The position numbers were made by a program, and so were the translations under genes. The notes under the pieces were generated by a model. It saw only the letters and a list, made by a program, of their open reading frames with translations, had not been told where the DNA came from and searched no databases. Below are positions 1 to 8,868 of a stretch of 64,000 bases of DNA, one piece after another (the stretch's first letter is position 1; every line of letters begins with the position of its first letter). Source of the DNA: Chryseobacterium nepalense (lineage in GTDB: Bacteria > Bacteroidota > Bacteroidia > Flavobacteriales > Weeksellaceae); the NCBI RefSeq assembly GCF_023195755.1, contig NZ_CP096203.1, positions 992,001 through 1,056,000 of the forward strand. The letters run 5' to 3'.

Positions 1-631
1 CACAGCCGATATCAAAACTTTTATGATAACTTTCTTCTTTAAAAAGAACAAAGATCAGGAAATCCAGGACATTAGCGATACCAATGGGCTGACATTTGGT
101 ATCCAACCATCTTGGAGCTACCATCACCGGCAATTTTTCTACCAGATCCCGAATGATCTCGAATGAGGCACTTCCCGACCCTATAATAATTCCTGCCCTT
201 AAAACCGTAACAGGAATTTTGGATTCCATTAAAATTTTTTCAACCTGAAATCTCGAACCCAGATGTTTTGAAAGTTCTTTTTCATTTACCAGACCCGATA
301 AATAGACTATATGCTGACATTCGGTAGTTTCAATAAATGTTGCAAAATTATCTGCACATTTCTTTTCAGAATCTTCATAATCATTACTATTGCTCATAGA
401 ATGCATGAGATAATATGCCCCGGAAATGTCTTTGGGAATATTTTCCAGAGTTTCCGGTTTCAGGAAATCTACTTCCACCACTTCGATAAGAGATTCGTCG
501 ATATCCGTATTTCTTGAAAACCGGCTTGCATCTCTGCAGCAGCACACTACTTTATAGCCTTGTGCAGCGATCACGCTGATCATCCTTTTTCCGATATATC
601 CGGTGGCTCCCGTAAGCAGTATTTTTTTCAT
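1..631 (-). CDS. NAD(P)-binding epimerase/NmrA-like SDR (partial, C-terminus outside window)
   Basis: An open frame runs from an ATG at 629-631 on the minus strand to the left edge, giving the first 210 residues. The N-terminus reads MKKILLTGATGYIGKRM, a Rossmann dinucleotide-binding motif (GATGYIG), followed by the alternating strands and helices of an atypical/extended short-chain dehydrogenase. Segments such as YLMHSM and VYLSGLV sit where NmrA/DUF2867-type epimerases carry conserved strands; those proteins are usually near 480 residues, so over half is missing here. Substrate unknown. It lies just downstream of ribA on the same strand (41 bases apart) and may be co-transcribed with it. 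Related epimerases are often found near photolyases, which fits the cluster 15 kb away, but that link is inference. Confidence 0.8.
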   Translation of the reverse strand, partial: MKKILLTGATGYIGKRMISVIAAQGYKVVCCCRDASRFSRNTDIDESLIEVVEVDFLKPETLENIPKDISGAYYLMHSMSNSNDYEDSEKKCADNFATFIETTECQHIVYLSGLVNEKELSKHLGSRFQVEKILMESKIPVTVLRAGIIIGSGSASFEIIRDLVEKLPVMVAPRWLDTKCQPIGIANVLDFLIFVLFKEESYHKSFDIGC

Positions 632-672
632 ATCATATGATTCTGTGAATTATTATTCAATCCCCGAAAAAA

Positions 673-1263
673 TCATACCCTTTCGAGCAGATGTCCAAAA
701 TAATCTTTCTTTTTGACCAGATAACTTTCATTGACCTCGTTTGAATCGATCTCAAGAGGCAGCCTGTTTTCAAGGATAATTCCACTGTTTTCAAGAGATC
801 TCAGCTTATCCGGATTATTGGTAAGAAGGTTTATTTTTTGTATTTCCAGCATTTTCAGAATCTCAACGGCAACATCGAAATTTCTTCCGTCGGCCGGTAA
901 ACCCAATTTAAGATTGGCTTCCACTGTATCCAAACCTTTTTCCTGAAGTGCATATGCTTTAAGCTTATTAATAATTCCGATGTTTCGGCCTTCCTGTCTC
1001 AGATAAATGATGACCCCTCCGTTTTCAGCCATAAATTTCATGGCGGCATCGAGCTGCTGCCCGCATTCGCATTTTTTGGAATGAAAAATTTCTCCGGTAA
1101 TACACTCCGAATGAAAACGGACATTAACAGTTTTATTAAAATCCGTGTTTTGTGCAACCAGAGCCAGGTGCGGATTCCAGTCGGACTCATTTTCGGAAAT
1201 TGCGTACATCGAGAATACTCCGAAATCGGTTGGTATATTGGATTGTGCCTGTATCTTCATCAT
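673..1263 (-). CDS. ribA: GTP cyclohydrolase II (stand-alone RibA)
   Basis: Catalyses the first committed step of riboflavin synthesis, GTP to 2,5-diamino-6-ribosylamino-4-pyrimidinone 5'-phosphate, formate and pyrophosphate. The three zinc ligands C54, C65 and C67 (SECITGEIFHSKKCECGQQ) fall at the same numbers as in the E. coli enzyme, followed by YLRQEGRNIGI and NLLTNNPDKL, the GTP-binding and catalytic segments. At 196 residues it matches the single-domain enzyme, not the RibBA fusion. The protein starts with two Met codons; either could be used. A stand-alone ribA in Bacteroidota suggests a dedicated extra flavin supply, possibly for the photolyases encoded downstream. Divergent from the SDR at 1376 with a -7 element between them. 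Confidence 0.93.
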   Translation of the reverse strand: MMKIQAQSNIPTDFGVFSMYAISENESDWNPHLALVAQNTDFNKTVNVRFHSECITGEIFHSKKCECGQQLDAAMKFMAENGGVIIYLRQEGRNIGIINKLKAYALQEKGLDTVEANLKLGLPADGRNFDVAVEILKMLEIQKINLLTNNPDKLRSLENSGIILENRLPLEIDSNEVNESYLVKKKDYFGHLLERV

Positions 1264-1294
1264 AATAATTTTATTTAAGTGATTTTTTATAATA

Positions 1295-1302
1295 CAAATT
1301 TA
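1295..1302 (-). promoter_or_regulatory. Bacteroidota -7 element for ribA
   Basis: Read on the minus strand this is TAAATTTG, a perfect match to the Bacteroidetes TAnnTTTG -7 consensus, ending 31 bases upstream of the ribA ATG. No clear TTG -33 element at the expected distance was picked out. The 5' leader would be too short for an FMN riboswitch. Confidence 0.45.
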
Positions 1303-1335
1303 TACTTTATTTATATATAAAGTAAATTAATTTAC

Positions 1336-1343
1336 TAAATTTG
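1336..1343 (+). promoter_or_regulatory. Bacteroidota -7 element for the SDR gene
   Basis: TAAATTTG on the plus strand matches TAnnTTTG and ends 32 bases before the ATG at 1376. It sits back to back with the ribA element in a 112-base divergent intergenic region. Confidence 0.45.
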
Positions 1344-1375
1344 AATATTATTTATTTAATATAAAGGATAAGCAT

Positions 1376-2074
1376 ATGAAAACCATCGTAATAGTAGGCT
1401 GCGGTAGCGGTATCGGGCTTGAAACAGCAAGAACACTTTCGGAAAAATACAATATAATAGGAATTTCCAGAACTAAACATCCGGAACTTGATAATATCAA
1501 TCTAAAATTTTATGAAAAGGATATTTTATCGGATAACCTCGAGGACATTGCTTTTCCAGATGTAATCGACGGACTGGTTTATGCACCGGGAAGTATTAAT
1601 CTTAAACCACTTAACAGACTTTCTGAGGAAGATTTTACCCATGATTTTGCCATCAATGTCCTCGGTGCCGTGAAATGCATACAAAAATTGCTTCCCAATC
1701 TGAAAAAATCCGGGAATGCATCAATTGTTCTTTATAGTTCTGTGGCAGCAAAAACGGGAATGCCGTTTCATGCTTCAGTTTCAGCCAGCAAATGTGCTGT
1801 AGAAGGTCTTACAAGAAGCCTTGCAGCTGAATTTTCAGCACAGAAAATAAGATGCAATGCTATTGCCCCATCCTTAACAGATACTCCACTTGCTTCACAG
1901 CTGTTATCTACCCCGGAAAAACGAGAAGCTTCAGCAAAAAGACATCCGCTGCAGAGAATCGGGAATGCCGGTGAAATGGCCAGATTAACTTCTTTTTTAC
2001 TTTCTGATGATGCTTCATGGATTACAGGCCAGATTATCGCTATTGACGGAGGTTTAAGTACCATAAAACTGTAA
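1376..2074 (+). CDS. Short-chain dehydrogenase lacking the catalytic tyrosine
   Basis: A 232-residue classical-length SDR with a Rossmann fold. The cofactor loop is VGCGSGIG (residues 7-14, in place of TGxxxGxG); the catalytic Ser region is YSSVAAKTG (S122), the active-site Lys is K139 in SASKCAVEG, and the end IDGG is typical. The usual Tyr lies 13 residues after Ser and four before Lys, here residue 135, which is Val; H132 is nearby. The protein is otherwise well preserved, so this is probably a subfamily trait and not decay. It may have a non-standard mechanism or a binding role. Upstream of, and co-oriented with, the MarR gene (40 bases apart), though MarR has its own -7 element. Confidence 0.85.
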   Translation: MKTIVIVGCGSGIGLETARTLSEKYNIIGISRTKHPELDNINLKFYEKDILSDNLEDIAFPDVIDGLVYAPGSINLKPLNRLSEEDFTHDFAINVLGAVKCIQKLLPNLKKSGNASIVLYSSVAAKTGMPFHASVSASKCAVEGLTRSLAAEFSAQKIRCNAIAPSLTDTPLASQLLSTPEKREASAKRHPLQRIGNAGEMARLTSFLLSDDASWITGQIIAIDGGLSTIKL

Positions 2075-2102
2075 TATTTGATATAAAATGATATTTTTAC
2101 TA

Positions 2103-2110
2103 TAAATTTG
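2103..2110 (+). promoter_or_regulatory. -7 element immediately before the MarR start
   Basis: TAAATTTG matches the TAnnTTTG consensus and ends only four bases before the ATG at 2115. If used, the transcript would be leaderless or nearly so. Confidence 0.4.
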
Positions 2111-2114
2111 TACT

Positions 2115-2759
2115 ATGAATACTGATTTTTTTATCGATCTGCTTCATCAGGTAAAAGATTTTGAAAATTCGGATGCACACAAACCGAATTCCAGTGTTGA
2201 AGACTTCCGTCTCTGGCTGAATGATAAAAAATACAGGGAAGAAAGCCCTACAAAGCTATTTACCACTGAAGAACATGAGGTTTCGTTTACAGAAAATGAG
2301 ATCTGTAAACAGGTGTTATTGCTGGGCAGATATTCCAGACAGCTTATCCGGAAAGGTTTGGGAGAATTCCCGAATCTTGCCAATGAAGAGTTTACCTATC
2401 TCTATCGTCTGAAAGATGAACCGGACATTACAAAAATTCAGCTTATTGAAAGAAACGGCCATGAAAAACAGACCGGAACTCAGATCATTAAGCGCCTTCT
2501 GGAATCCGGCATGATTGAAGAAAGAAATGATGCGGAAGACAGAAGAAGCAAACGACTGAAACTCACAGCAAAGGGGGAAGAAGTTTTTCACGAATCGGTA
2601 GAAAGTGTTAATAAAACCTCTCAACTTCTTTCGGGCAAACTGGCCAAAGAAGAACGGGAAGAACTTTTAAAGCTGCTAAAAAAGCTGAATGAATTCCACT
2701 CTCATCTTTATCACGAGTATAAAAATTCCGGTTTTAATGATATGATACAATTATTATAA
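2115..2759 (+). CDS. MarR family transcriptional regulator
   Basis: A 214-residue winged-helix regulator. The MarR fold occupies about residues 60-195: a recognition-helix region around TGTQIIKRLLESGMIEE and the wing NDAEDRRSKRLKLTAKGEEVF, the hallmark DxRSK...LTxxG segment. About 55 residues precede the core, longer than a minimal MarR. These proteins bind palindromic operators as dimers and release them on binding phenolic or oxidised ligands; the ligand here is unknown. It follows the SDR gene and precedes the YaiO-like gene, either of which could be a target. The start is the ATG at 2115; there is no good room for a ribosome-binding site if the -7 element just upstream is the promoter. 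Confidence 0.9.
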   Translation: MNTDFFIDLLHQVKDFENSDAHKPNSSVEDFRLWLNDKKYREESPTKLFTTEEHEVSFTENEICKQVLLLGRYSRQLIRKGLGEFPNLANEEFTYLYRLKDEPDITKIQLIERNGHEKQTGTQIIKRLLESGMIEERNDAEDRRSKRLKLTAKGEEVFHESVESVNKTSQLLSGKLAKEEREELLKLLKKLNEFHSHLYHEYKNSGFNDMIQLL

Positions 2760-2833
2760 CAGTTGATTTATTTTTTTGTGATAAAAACTATATTTTACTT
2801 ACCAATATTTATTTACAGATACAAAAAGTTCAA

Positions 2834-2841
2834 TATATTTG
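2834..2841 (+). promoter_or_regulatory. -7 element for the YaiO-like gene
   Basis: TATATTTG on the plus strand fits TAnnTTTG and lies 47 bases before the ATG at 2889. Confidence 0.4.
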
Positions 2842-2888
2842 TTTATTATATCATTAATAAGAGAACTGTCTAACCATTCCCCGTTTCA

Positions 2889-4121
2889 ATGAAAAAATAT
2901 ATTGGGTTTTTATTACTCGTATTGCTTCCGTTTTATGCATATAGCCAGCAGGATCCATCTGCAGATGAATTATTTGTGAAGGCAAGAACTGCTGCATTCG
3001 ACGAAAAAGATTATACAAAATCAATTGACCTTGCCAAACAGGCGTTGCAGAAAGCTCCCAACTATACGGATATTTCCGTTTTTTTAGGAAGAGTATACAC
3101 GTGGAATAAGGATACCGAGTCTGCAAGAGCGGTTTTTGAAGAGCTTGGCAAACGAGAGGTCCGGGATGAAGATTATTTTATAGCATATGCTTCTCTTGAA
3201 TATTGGAATGATGATAATACGAAAGCCATTGAAATTGTTGATAAAGGACTATCCTTTCATTCTAAATCTGAAGCATTATGGCTTCTGAAGGCAAGAGCGT
3301 ATTTTGCCGACAAAAATTATAAAGAAGCTGAGGATGCAATCAAAAATCTTTTAGCCATTAACCCTAAAAATACGGAAGCGATCAATCTTGCAGTAAGAAT
3401 CAATGATCTGGCTGCTAAAAATGCAATCAGTGTTACCTATAATTACTCGCATTTTGACAAACAGTTTCCGGACGACTGGCACATTGTAAGTGTGGGCTAT
3501 AAAAGAGTGACTTCTATAGGATCTGTAATTCTGAGGGCAAACTATGCCAACAAATTTGCGGAAAACGGCATACAGGCAGAACTGGAAGCTTATCCGAGAT
3601 TATCCGATATGTTCTACCTGTATGTAGGCGGAGCCTATTCTAATGATGTGGGCATCTTCCCGAAATACCGCACAGGAGTTTCATTAAATGCAAATCTCCC
3701 GCACAGCTTTGAAGCGGAAATCGGTTACAGACAGCTTTATTTCAGCAATAATATATGGATGTACACGGCTTCTGTAGGAAAATATTACAAAAATTTCTGG
3801 TTCAATATCCGTACATATATTACTCCTGACAATAAAAATATTTCCCATTCTTATACAGGAACGGTGCGTTATTATACCAAAAGTGCTCAGGATTATTTTG
3901 CATTCCAGATCGGAACGGGAATCAGTCCTGAAGAATCCCGCAACAATCTCCTGGAAAATGAAACCTTCAAGCTGAAAACCTTTAAAGTAGGCGCCGAATA
4001 TAATTTCTCAGTTAAACGAAACCTGTTTTCGATAGGTACTATGTATTTCAATCAGGAATACCGGCCTAATGAAAAAGGAAATCAGTTTGACGTTACTTTA
4101 GGATATACAAGAAAATTCTAA
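2889..4121 (+). CDS. TPR protein with YaiO-like outer-membrane beta-barrel
   Basis: A 410-residue exported protein. Residues 1-19 form a Sec signal peptide (MKKYIGFLLLVLLPFYAYS, then QQD). About residues 25-175 are helical tetratricopeptide repeats (AKQALQKAPNYTDISVFLGR, then EALWLLKARAYFADKNYKEA). From about 180 to the end the sequence alternates aromatic and polar residues as beta strands (VGYKRV, GYRQLYF, TGTVRYYTK) and ends in TLGYTRKF, a terminal aromatic typical of outer-membrane barrels. This TPR plus barrel layout is that of the YaiO family, thought to act at the outer membrane in polysaccharide systems. It converges on the operon encoding the glycosyltransferase/LtaS-like fusion, so it may be that polymer's outer-membrane partner (inference). 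Confidence 0.82.
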   Translation: MKKYIGFLLLVLLPFYAYSQQDPSADELFVKARTAAFDEKDYTKSIDLAKQALQKAPNYTDISVFLGRVYTWNKDTESARAVFEELGKREVRDEDYFIAYASLEYWNDDNTKAIEIVDKGLSFHSKSEALWLLKARAYFADKNYKEAEDAIKNLLAINPKNTEAINLAVRINDLAAKNAISVTYNYSHFDKQFPDDWHIVSVGYKRVTSIGSVILRANYANKFAENGIQAELEAYPRLSDMFYLYVGGAYSNDVGIFPKYRTGVSLNANLPHSFEAEIGYRQLYFSNNIWMYTASVGKYYKNFWFNIRTYITPDNKNISHSYTGTVRYYTKSAQDYFAFQIGTGISPEESRNNLLENETFKLKTFKVGAEYNFSVKRNLFSIGTMYFNQEYRPNEKGNQFDVTLGYTRKF

Positions 4122-4165
4122 CGTTCATAAATACCCTCAATCATTTATAGCGTAAATAATAATTT

Positions 4166-4189
4166 AAGGATGGCTGAGCCATCCTTTTT
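4166..4189 (+). terminator. Rho-independent terminator after the YaiO-like gene
   Basis: Perfect 9-bp stem AAGGATGGC / GCCATCCTT with a three-base loop, followed by a T run, 45 bases after the stop codon. Confidence 0.85.
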
Positions 4190-4280
4190 CATTACTTATG
4201 GATAATAGTCTTCACCCATTTTCTGCAATAGCACATGAAGATTTTTTCGTAATGACTAGATGATTTTTAATTAAGAAAAA

Positions 4281-4310
4281 AAGTTTATTGAAAACAATTT
4301 CAATAAACTT
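4281..4310 (-). terminator. Rho-independent terminator of the kinase/polymer operon
   Basis: On the minus strand a 10-bp perfect stem (AAGTTTATTG / CAATAAACTT, 10-base loop) is followed by a T-rich tract, about 60 bases after the stop of the glycosyltransferase fusion. Confidence 0.85.
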
Positions 4311-4370
4311 TAAATATTATCAATAATAACAGCTATTACAGAAGATTGCACCAACTATTTTACTGTTAAC

Positions 4371-7300
4371 TTATTTGGCTTTTTTCTTAAAATTGGTGAA
4401 TACGGAATCCGGCATCAGTTTTTGCGTCTGATAGAATTTGGAATTCATTCTTTTAAACTGATCAAAACGTCCTTTTACCCTTTTTAAGACCTCTGGATTA
4501 TCATAGCTTTCTTCATCAAGGTTATTAAGAATAAAAAGTTTGTCGTCGTGCAGATAGTATTTGTCGGAAACAAAATCCGCGAGAAGACTTTTACTCTGCA
4601 TGATCGGATAATCCGCTTTGGTGATCTGTACATCCGAAGACAGTCCTTTTCCAACCCATGTTACGGTAGATGGCGTAATAAGATTATAATTTTTCCGGTA
4701 ATATGCCAGAAAAGAGGGTGCTATGTCCAAATGACTTACTGTTTTCATGAATTTTTTAGGCCCTTTCAGCAATGGTGAATAAATCATCATTGGTACATGG
4801 AACCTGTCAATTTTATCCTGAATAAGAATTTCCGGCATACTGTGATCTCCTGTAATAAAGAAAATTGTTTTTGCAAAATCCGGCCTTTTACGGTAGTTTT
4901 CAAAAAACTGTTTTAAAGCATCATCAGCATTTAAAATGGAGATCAGCTGATCTTTATATTGTCCTGCCCATTTTTTCTGGTCAGCAGTTAAAAGATTTGA
5001 TGCTAACTTCTCATTGTACATTTTTTCATAATACGCTTTATTATTAATCAAAAACGGATTGTGGGTGGAGAGTGTAAGAACCATGTTAAAATATGGTTTC
5101 GACTGCACTTTCTGTACTTCAAGCACTTTTCTGAACACCGCCTGATCTTCATAACCCCAGCTATCGCCTTCATTATTTGCAGGAAGCCTTTTATACCCTT
5201 CACCATAAGATCCGATATCTACAATATGATTCACTTTGCTGTATTCAAGATAATTCCTGTAATTATCAAATTTCAGGTTACCTCCATAATAAAATCCGGT
5301 TTCAAAACCGTTAGCTTGAAGAATATTGAAGAGATTAAAATGATCCGGAATTTTTTCCATTTCAAGAAATCCGTTTTTACCGAAGGGCAAAGAACCTGTA
5401 AGCGACGGTAACGCAGCAAAAGTTCTTCCTGCGCTGCTCAGACCATTTTCCCAATACAGACTCTGATTGGAAAGAGAATTCAGGAAAGGTGTAAAATTCC
5501 CGACATATCCTTTTGGAGAAGTGTAGGCGTGTCCGAAGCCTTCCAATGTGACAAATACAAGATTCGGGATTTCATCGGATTTGTTTAAATATGCTCCCAG
5601 AAAATCCTGGGTATCTTCTTTTTTCCAGAAAGGAAAACCTTCATTCAACATCGTATTGGAAGATGCTATCTTTTCATCGTCACCACCAAAAAATTCTGTA
5701 ATTTCAGGATGATCACTTATAAAATTTTCTTCATTGGCTTTAAAGAAATATTCCCATTTGCTCTTTCCTGCATTCTGACTGAATTCATTAGCCTTATCAA
5801 GTGTTTCAGAATGCAGTGCTTCCGAAGGAATAAAAAATGCGATTAATCCAAGCGACAGAAAAGTTATACCCGGATAAATTGATTTGAAGCCGGAACGTCC
5901 TGACATCCACAACGGAACGAATGATACAGCCAGCAAAATAGCAAACAGCGCATAATTTTTAAAATTGAGCATTCCGCTGGCCTGAAGAATCTGCTTCATT
6001 TCTTCTTTACTGTAGTAGATAAGGTCTGCCCCCAACAAATTTCCTGTTTCGGAAAAATAAAGAAATAAAATATACTGTAAAACAACGACAAGTCCGCAGG
6101 CAGCTATTGCCAGCGTTTTGGCCCAGCTTTCTTTAATAAAATTAATGATGAGGTACAGAATACCAAATCCGAACATAAGTTCGAAGATAAAAAGAATATT
6201 GTCTGCAAAAAGAGAACCTGCCACTGCAGAAGTGTCAATTTTTGTAAACATATATCTGTACCAGAACCACTCTGCCAGAATTCCGATAAGAAAAAGGACA
6301 CTGAAAACAGAGGCTAAAGCGCCCCATTTTTTAAGTCCGTGTTTCAGGATAGCCCAGATTTTTTCTTTCAGCGGTAAATTTTTTGTATTCTGATTAAAAC
6401 CCTGCCTCGTCATTTCCCCCCAGCCATGAGACTTTTTAAAATAATCGATAAAGCCATTTACACCCGCTTTTACAACAATTGGGTGAAAATAGAATGGTTC
6501 TGAAAATGCGGTGCTGATCAATGCAAAGAAGTCCTTTCTTTTACCATACACCTGCCGGCTTACCATGTCTACCAGTATTCCGTAAACCGAATAGAGGAAT
6601 CCCATGGATAATACCAAAGCAAACAAAACAAAGAAAAAAGGCCAGTTGATGATTCCTAAAAGAAGAAATATGATAAATACGATGTACCCTGAAAATTCTA
6701 CCAAAGGTCCTAGAAACTCAAAGAAGAACCAGTATGGAAGACTTATCATTCCTAACTTTTTATATTTAGGATTAAACATCATTTTGCGATGTTTCCAGAG
6801 GGTTTCTATAGTTCCTCTCATCCAGCGGTTCCTTTGTTTTTTGAGGATATCTTTTGTTTCCGGAACTTCTGTCCAGCACAAAGGATCCGGAATGGTAATT
6901 ACTTCATACGGCTCATTCCGTTCTTCCATATATTTTCTCATCCTCACGACAAGTTCCATATCTTCTCCTACCGTATTCCTGTCGTAACCTCCGCAATCCA
7001 GAACTATTTTCCTGTCGAAAACCCCGAATGCCCCGGAAATAAGAATAAGCCCTGAAGCTCTTGACCAGGCCATTCTTCCCAATACAAATGCGCGGATATA
7101 TTCCAATGCCTGTGTTCTTCCCAGCAGCGTTTTCGGCATATTTACACTGACTACTTTTCCGTCTTCGATCACACAATTGTTTGCCAACCGGATCACTCCG
7201 CCACAGGCAATAATTTTTTTATCAGTCTGTTCAAGAAACGGTTTTGCCAGCCTCAAAATCGCATCCTGTTCCAGGATACAATCTACATCGATACATACAA

Positions 7301-7805
7301 GATACTCTCCGGAAGAAACATTAATTCCGACATTCAGCGCATCTGCTTTACCCCCGTTTTCTTTGTCTACAACGATGAGTTTTCTGAAAGCCTGATTCCT
7401 GCTTTTATATATTCCTTTTATTTTATTGGTTTCGATTTTTCCCTGAACAAAATAAGACACACATTCCAGATCGTAAGCTTCAATAAGCTTCTGCATAGAA
7501 TCATCCTTACTTCCGTCATTGATAATAATGATCTCAAGGTTATGATAATATAAAGAAAGCAGGGATCTTACATTTTCAACAATGGTCATTCCTTCATTGT
7601 AAGCAGGAGCAAGAAGGCTGAAAACAGGCGCATTGGGATTGGCAGCAATAATACTGTAATCGGTAAAAACATTTTCTTTTTTATATCGTAATACTGCTCC
7701 GAGCGCGTAAATTCCTACCCAGCCGTAAATAATTGCCACCGCTGTACCGTACAATAAATACAGCCATATAACAACATCATAAACAATGTGTGAAAATTCT
7801 AACAT
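4371..7805 (-). CDS. Fusion of GT2 glycosyltransferase (PgaC/IcaA-like) and LtaS-like sulfatase-fold transferase
   Basis: An 1144-residue membrane protein with two enzymes. After one TM segment (about 8-38), residues 55-345 form a processive GT2 domain: D97 (INDGS), DxD at D173/D175, E281-D282, and the QRNRW motif at 324-328 that marks polymerising synthases such as PgaC and cellulose synthase. Several TM segments follow (about 355-415, 495-515, 530-585, 615-665). Residues 745-1055 form an alkaline-phosphatase-superfamily domain: metal-binding E755 (TLEGFG), probable nucleophile T795 (AGRTFAALP), D887, H915 (STHNPF) and D987-H988 (TGDHS), as in lipoteichoic acid synthase and related phosphoglycerol or phosphoethanolamine transferases. 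I infer that it polymerises a sugar and transfers a phospho group from a lipid donor to it. Start overlaps the HEAT gene by 7 bases. Confidence 0.87.
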   Translation of the reverse strand: MLEFSHIVYDVVIWLYLLYGTAVAIIYGWVGIYALGAVLRYKKENVFTDYSIIAANPNAPVFSLLAPAYNEGMTIVENVRSLLSLYYHNLEIIIINDGSKDDSMQKLIEAYDLECVSYFVQGKIETNKIKGIYKSRNQAFRKLIVVDKENGGKADALNVGINVSSGEYLVCIDVDCILEQDAILRLAKPFLEQTDKKIIACGGVIRLANNCVIEDGKVVSVNMPKTLLGRTQALEYIRAFVLGRMAWSRASGLILISGAFGVFDRKIVLDCGGYDRNTVGEDMELVVRMRKYMEERNEPYEVITIPDPLCWTEVPETKDILKKQRNRWMRGTIETLWKHRKMMFNPKYKKLGMISLPYWFFFEFLGPLVEFSGYIVFIIFLLLGIINWPFFFVLFALVLSMGFLYSVYGILVDMVSRQVYGKRKDFFALISTAFSEPFYFHPIVVKAGVNGFIDYFKKSHGWGEMTRQGFNQNTKNLPLKEKIWAILKHGLKKWGALASVFSVLFLIGILAEWFWYRYMFTKIDTSAVAGSLFADNILFIFELMFGFGILYLIINFIKESWAKTLAIAACGLVVVLQYILFLYFSETGNLLGADLIYYSKEEMKQILQASGMLNFKNYALFAILLAVSFVPLWMSGRSGFKSIYPGITFLSLGLIAFFIPSEALHSETLDKANEFSQNAGKSKWEYFFKANEENFISDHPEITEFFGGDDEKIASSNTMLNEGFPFWKKEDTQDFLGAYLNKSDEIPNLVFVTLEGFGHAYTSPKGYVGNFTPFLNSLSNQSLYWENGLSSAGRTFAALPSLTGSLPFGKNGFLEMEKIPDHFNLFNILQANGFETGFYYGGNLKFDNYRNYLEYSKVNHIVDIGSYGEGYKRLPANNEGDSWGYEDQAVFRKVLEVQKVQSKPYFNMVLTLSTHNPFLINNKAYYEKMYNEKLASNLLTADQKKWAGQYKDQLISILNADDALKQFFENYRKRPDFAKTIFFITGDHSMPEILIQDKIDRFHVPMMIYSPLLKGPKKFMKTVSHLDIAPSFLAYYRKNYNLITPSTVTWVGKGLSSDVQITKADYPIMQSKSLLADFVSDKYYLHDDKLFILNNLDEESYDNPEVLKRVKGRFDQFKRMNSKFYQTQKLMPDSVFTNFKKKAK

Positions 7806-8863
7806 ACTTTTTCCTGCAATGCGTATTTAATAATTTGGACTAACTCTTCCGAGTCTTCTTCATTTTCAGCGAGCTCTGATAAATAATCTCCATGCCCCAG
7901 CTCATATAGTGCCTGCGCAGAATTCACCTTTATTCCGGAATGAGCATCTCCGGAAAGCTCTTTTTTAAGCAGATCTATACAGCACTGATCTTTTGAGATT
8001 TTCATCACCCTGAGAATTTCAATACGAACTTCATCCGGCTGATCATAATAAATTCCTGAAAGATACTGGACGGTTTCCGGGTTTTCCAGCGACATGAGTG
8101 TCTGCACGGCTTTTACACGGACTTCAACTGAAGAAATATTCAGCAATCCGATGAGTTTCGGATAGAAATTAAGAAGCTGAAACTTTTTTATTAATTTAAG
8201 CGTAAAAATAACAACCGAATCGTTTGTACTTTCAAGCCATTTCGATATAGCATTTTCCGAATCTGCGGGTAATGAAGAAATAGATAGCAGAAACCGGAGC
8301 TGCTGCCATTCTGAAATCCTGGTGGGAAAATCATCTAAGAAATGAAGACCCTCAAATCCTTTGAACCGTACCATCGCGAATTGTGCTTCCTGGTAAACCT
8401 GGGGTGATGGATGTGACAAATACTGCTCAACCTTCGGAATAGCATCCTGAACTTCCATTACGGTAAGTTCCCGTATTCCCCTGGCAATGAGATAAGCTTT
8501 CTTCTGATTCAGCTTTTTCATCGCTTCTTTACGGAGATCATATTCCCTGAAAAGCTCCGTAATTTTATTTTTTGCCACACCTGAAAACTTTTTTTCCGAA
8601 TCCACAAGTTTTTCCAGAAACAGATTCCTGAATGAAGCGTTTACAGAAAGAGCTTTAAAGTAGATATCTTCCGGGATCTCATCATCCGCATATACAATTA
8701 CATCAGATATTTTCTTATTGATAACTTCAGACCAGCCGGCTCTTCGTACAGATCTGTTGTATTCTATGATGTTGTAAATAAGTACAATCAACGCCAGCAT
8801 CAATACCAATGACAACATGACAATAAAAACAACAAAAAGAAAATGTATCGATGAAATTACCAT
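7799..8863 (-). CDS. HEAT-repeat protein with N-terminal membrane anchor
   Basis: A 354-residue protein with one N-terminal TM helix (about 6-32, FLFVVFIVMLSLVLMLALIV) and a cytoplasmic alpha-solenoid. From about residue 110 onward it has paired helices of HEAT type, for example YLSHPSPQVYQEAQFAMVRF, NISSVEVRVKAVQTLMSLEN and YDQPDEVRIEILRVMKISKD. HEAT solenoids are protein-interaction scaffolds, so this one may link the receiver encoded upstream to the synthase encoded downstream. It starts 5 bases after the receiver gene and overlaps the synthase gene by 7 bases, indicating translational coupling. No enzymatic motif seen. Confidence 0.8.
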   Translation of the reverse strand: MVISSIHFLFVVFIVMLSLVLMLALIVLIYNIIEYNRSVRRAGWSEVINKKISDVIVYADDEIPEDIYFKALSVNASFRNLFLEKLVDSEKKFSGVAKNKITELFREYDLRKEAMKKLNQKKAYLIARGIRELTVMEVQDAIPKVEQYLSHPSPQVYQEAQFAMVRFKGFEGLHFLDDFPTRISEWQQLRFLLSISSLPADSENAISKWLESTNDSVVIFTLKLIKKFQLLNFYPKLIGLLNISSVEVRVKAVQTLMSLENPETVQYLSGIYYDQPDEVRIEILRVMKISKDQCCIDLLKKELSGDAHSGIKVNSAQALYELGHGDYLSELAENEEDSEELVQIIKYALQEKVC

Positions 8864-8868
8864 ATATC

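Noticed and set aside
1264..1295. FMN riboswitch upstream of ribA
   Set aside because: The leader from the -7 element is only about 25-30 bases, far too short for an aptamer.
6104..7176. Several overlapping frames of 65-127 residues within the glycosyltransferase fusion
   Set aside because: They are shadow frames in other phases with no ribosome-binding site or family features.
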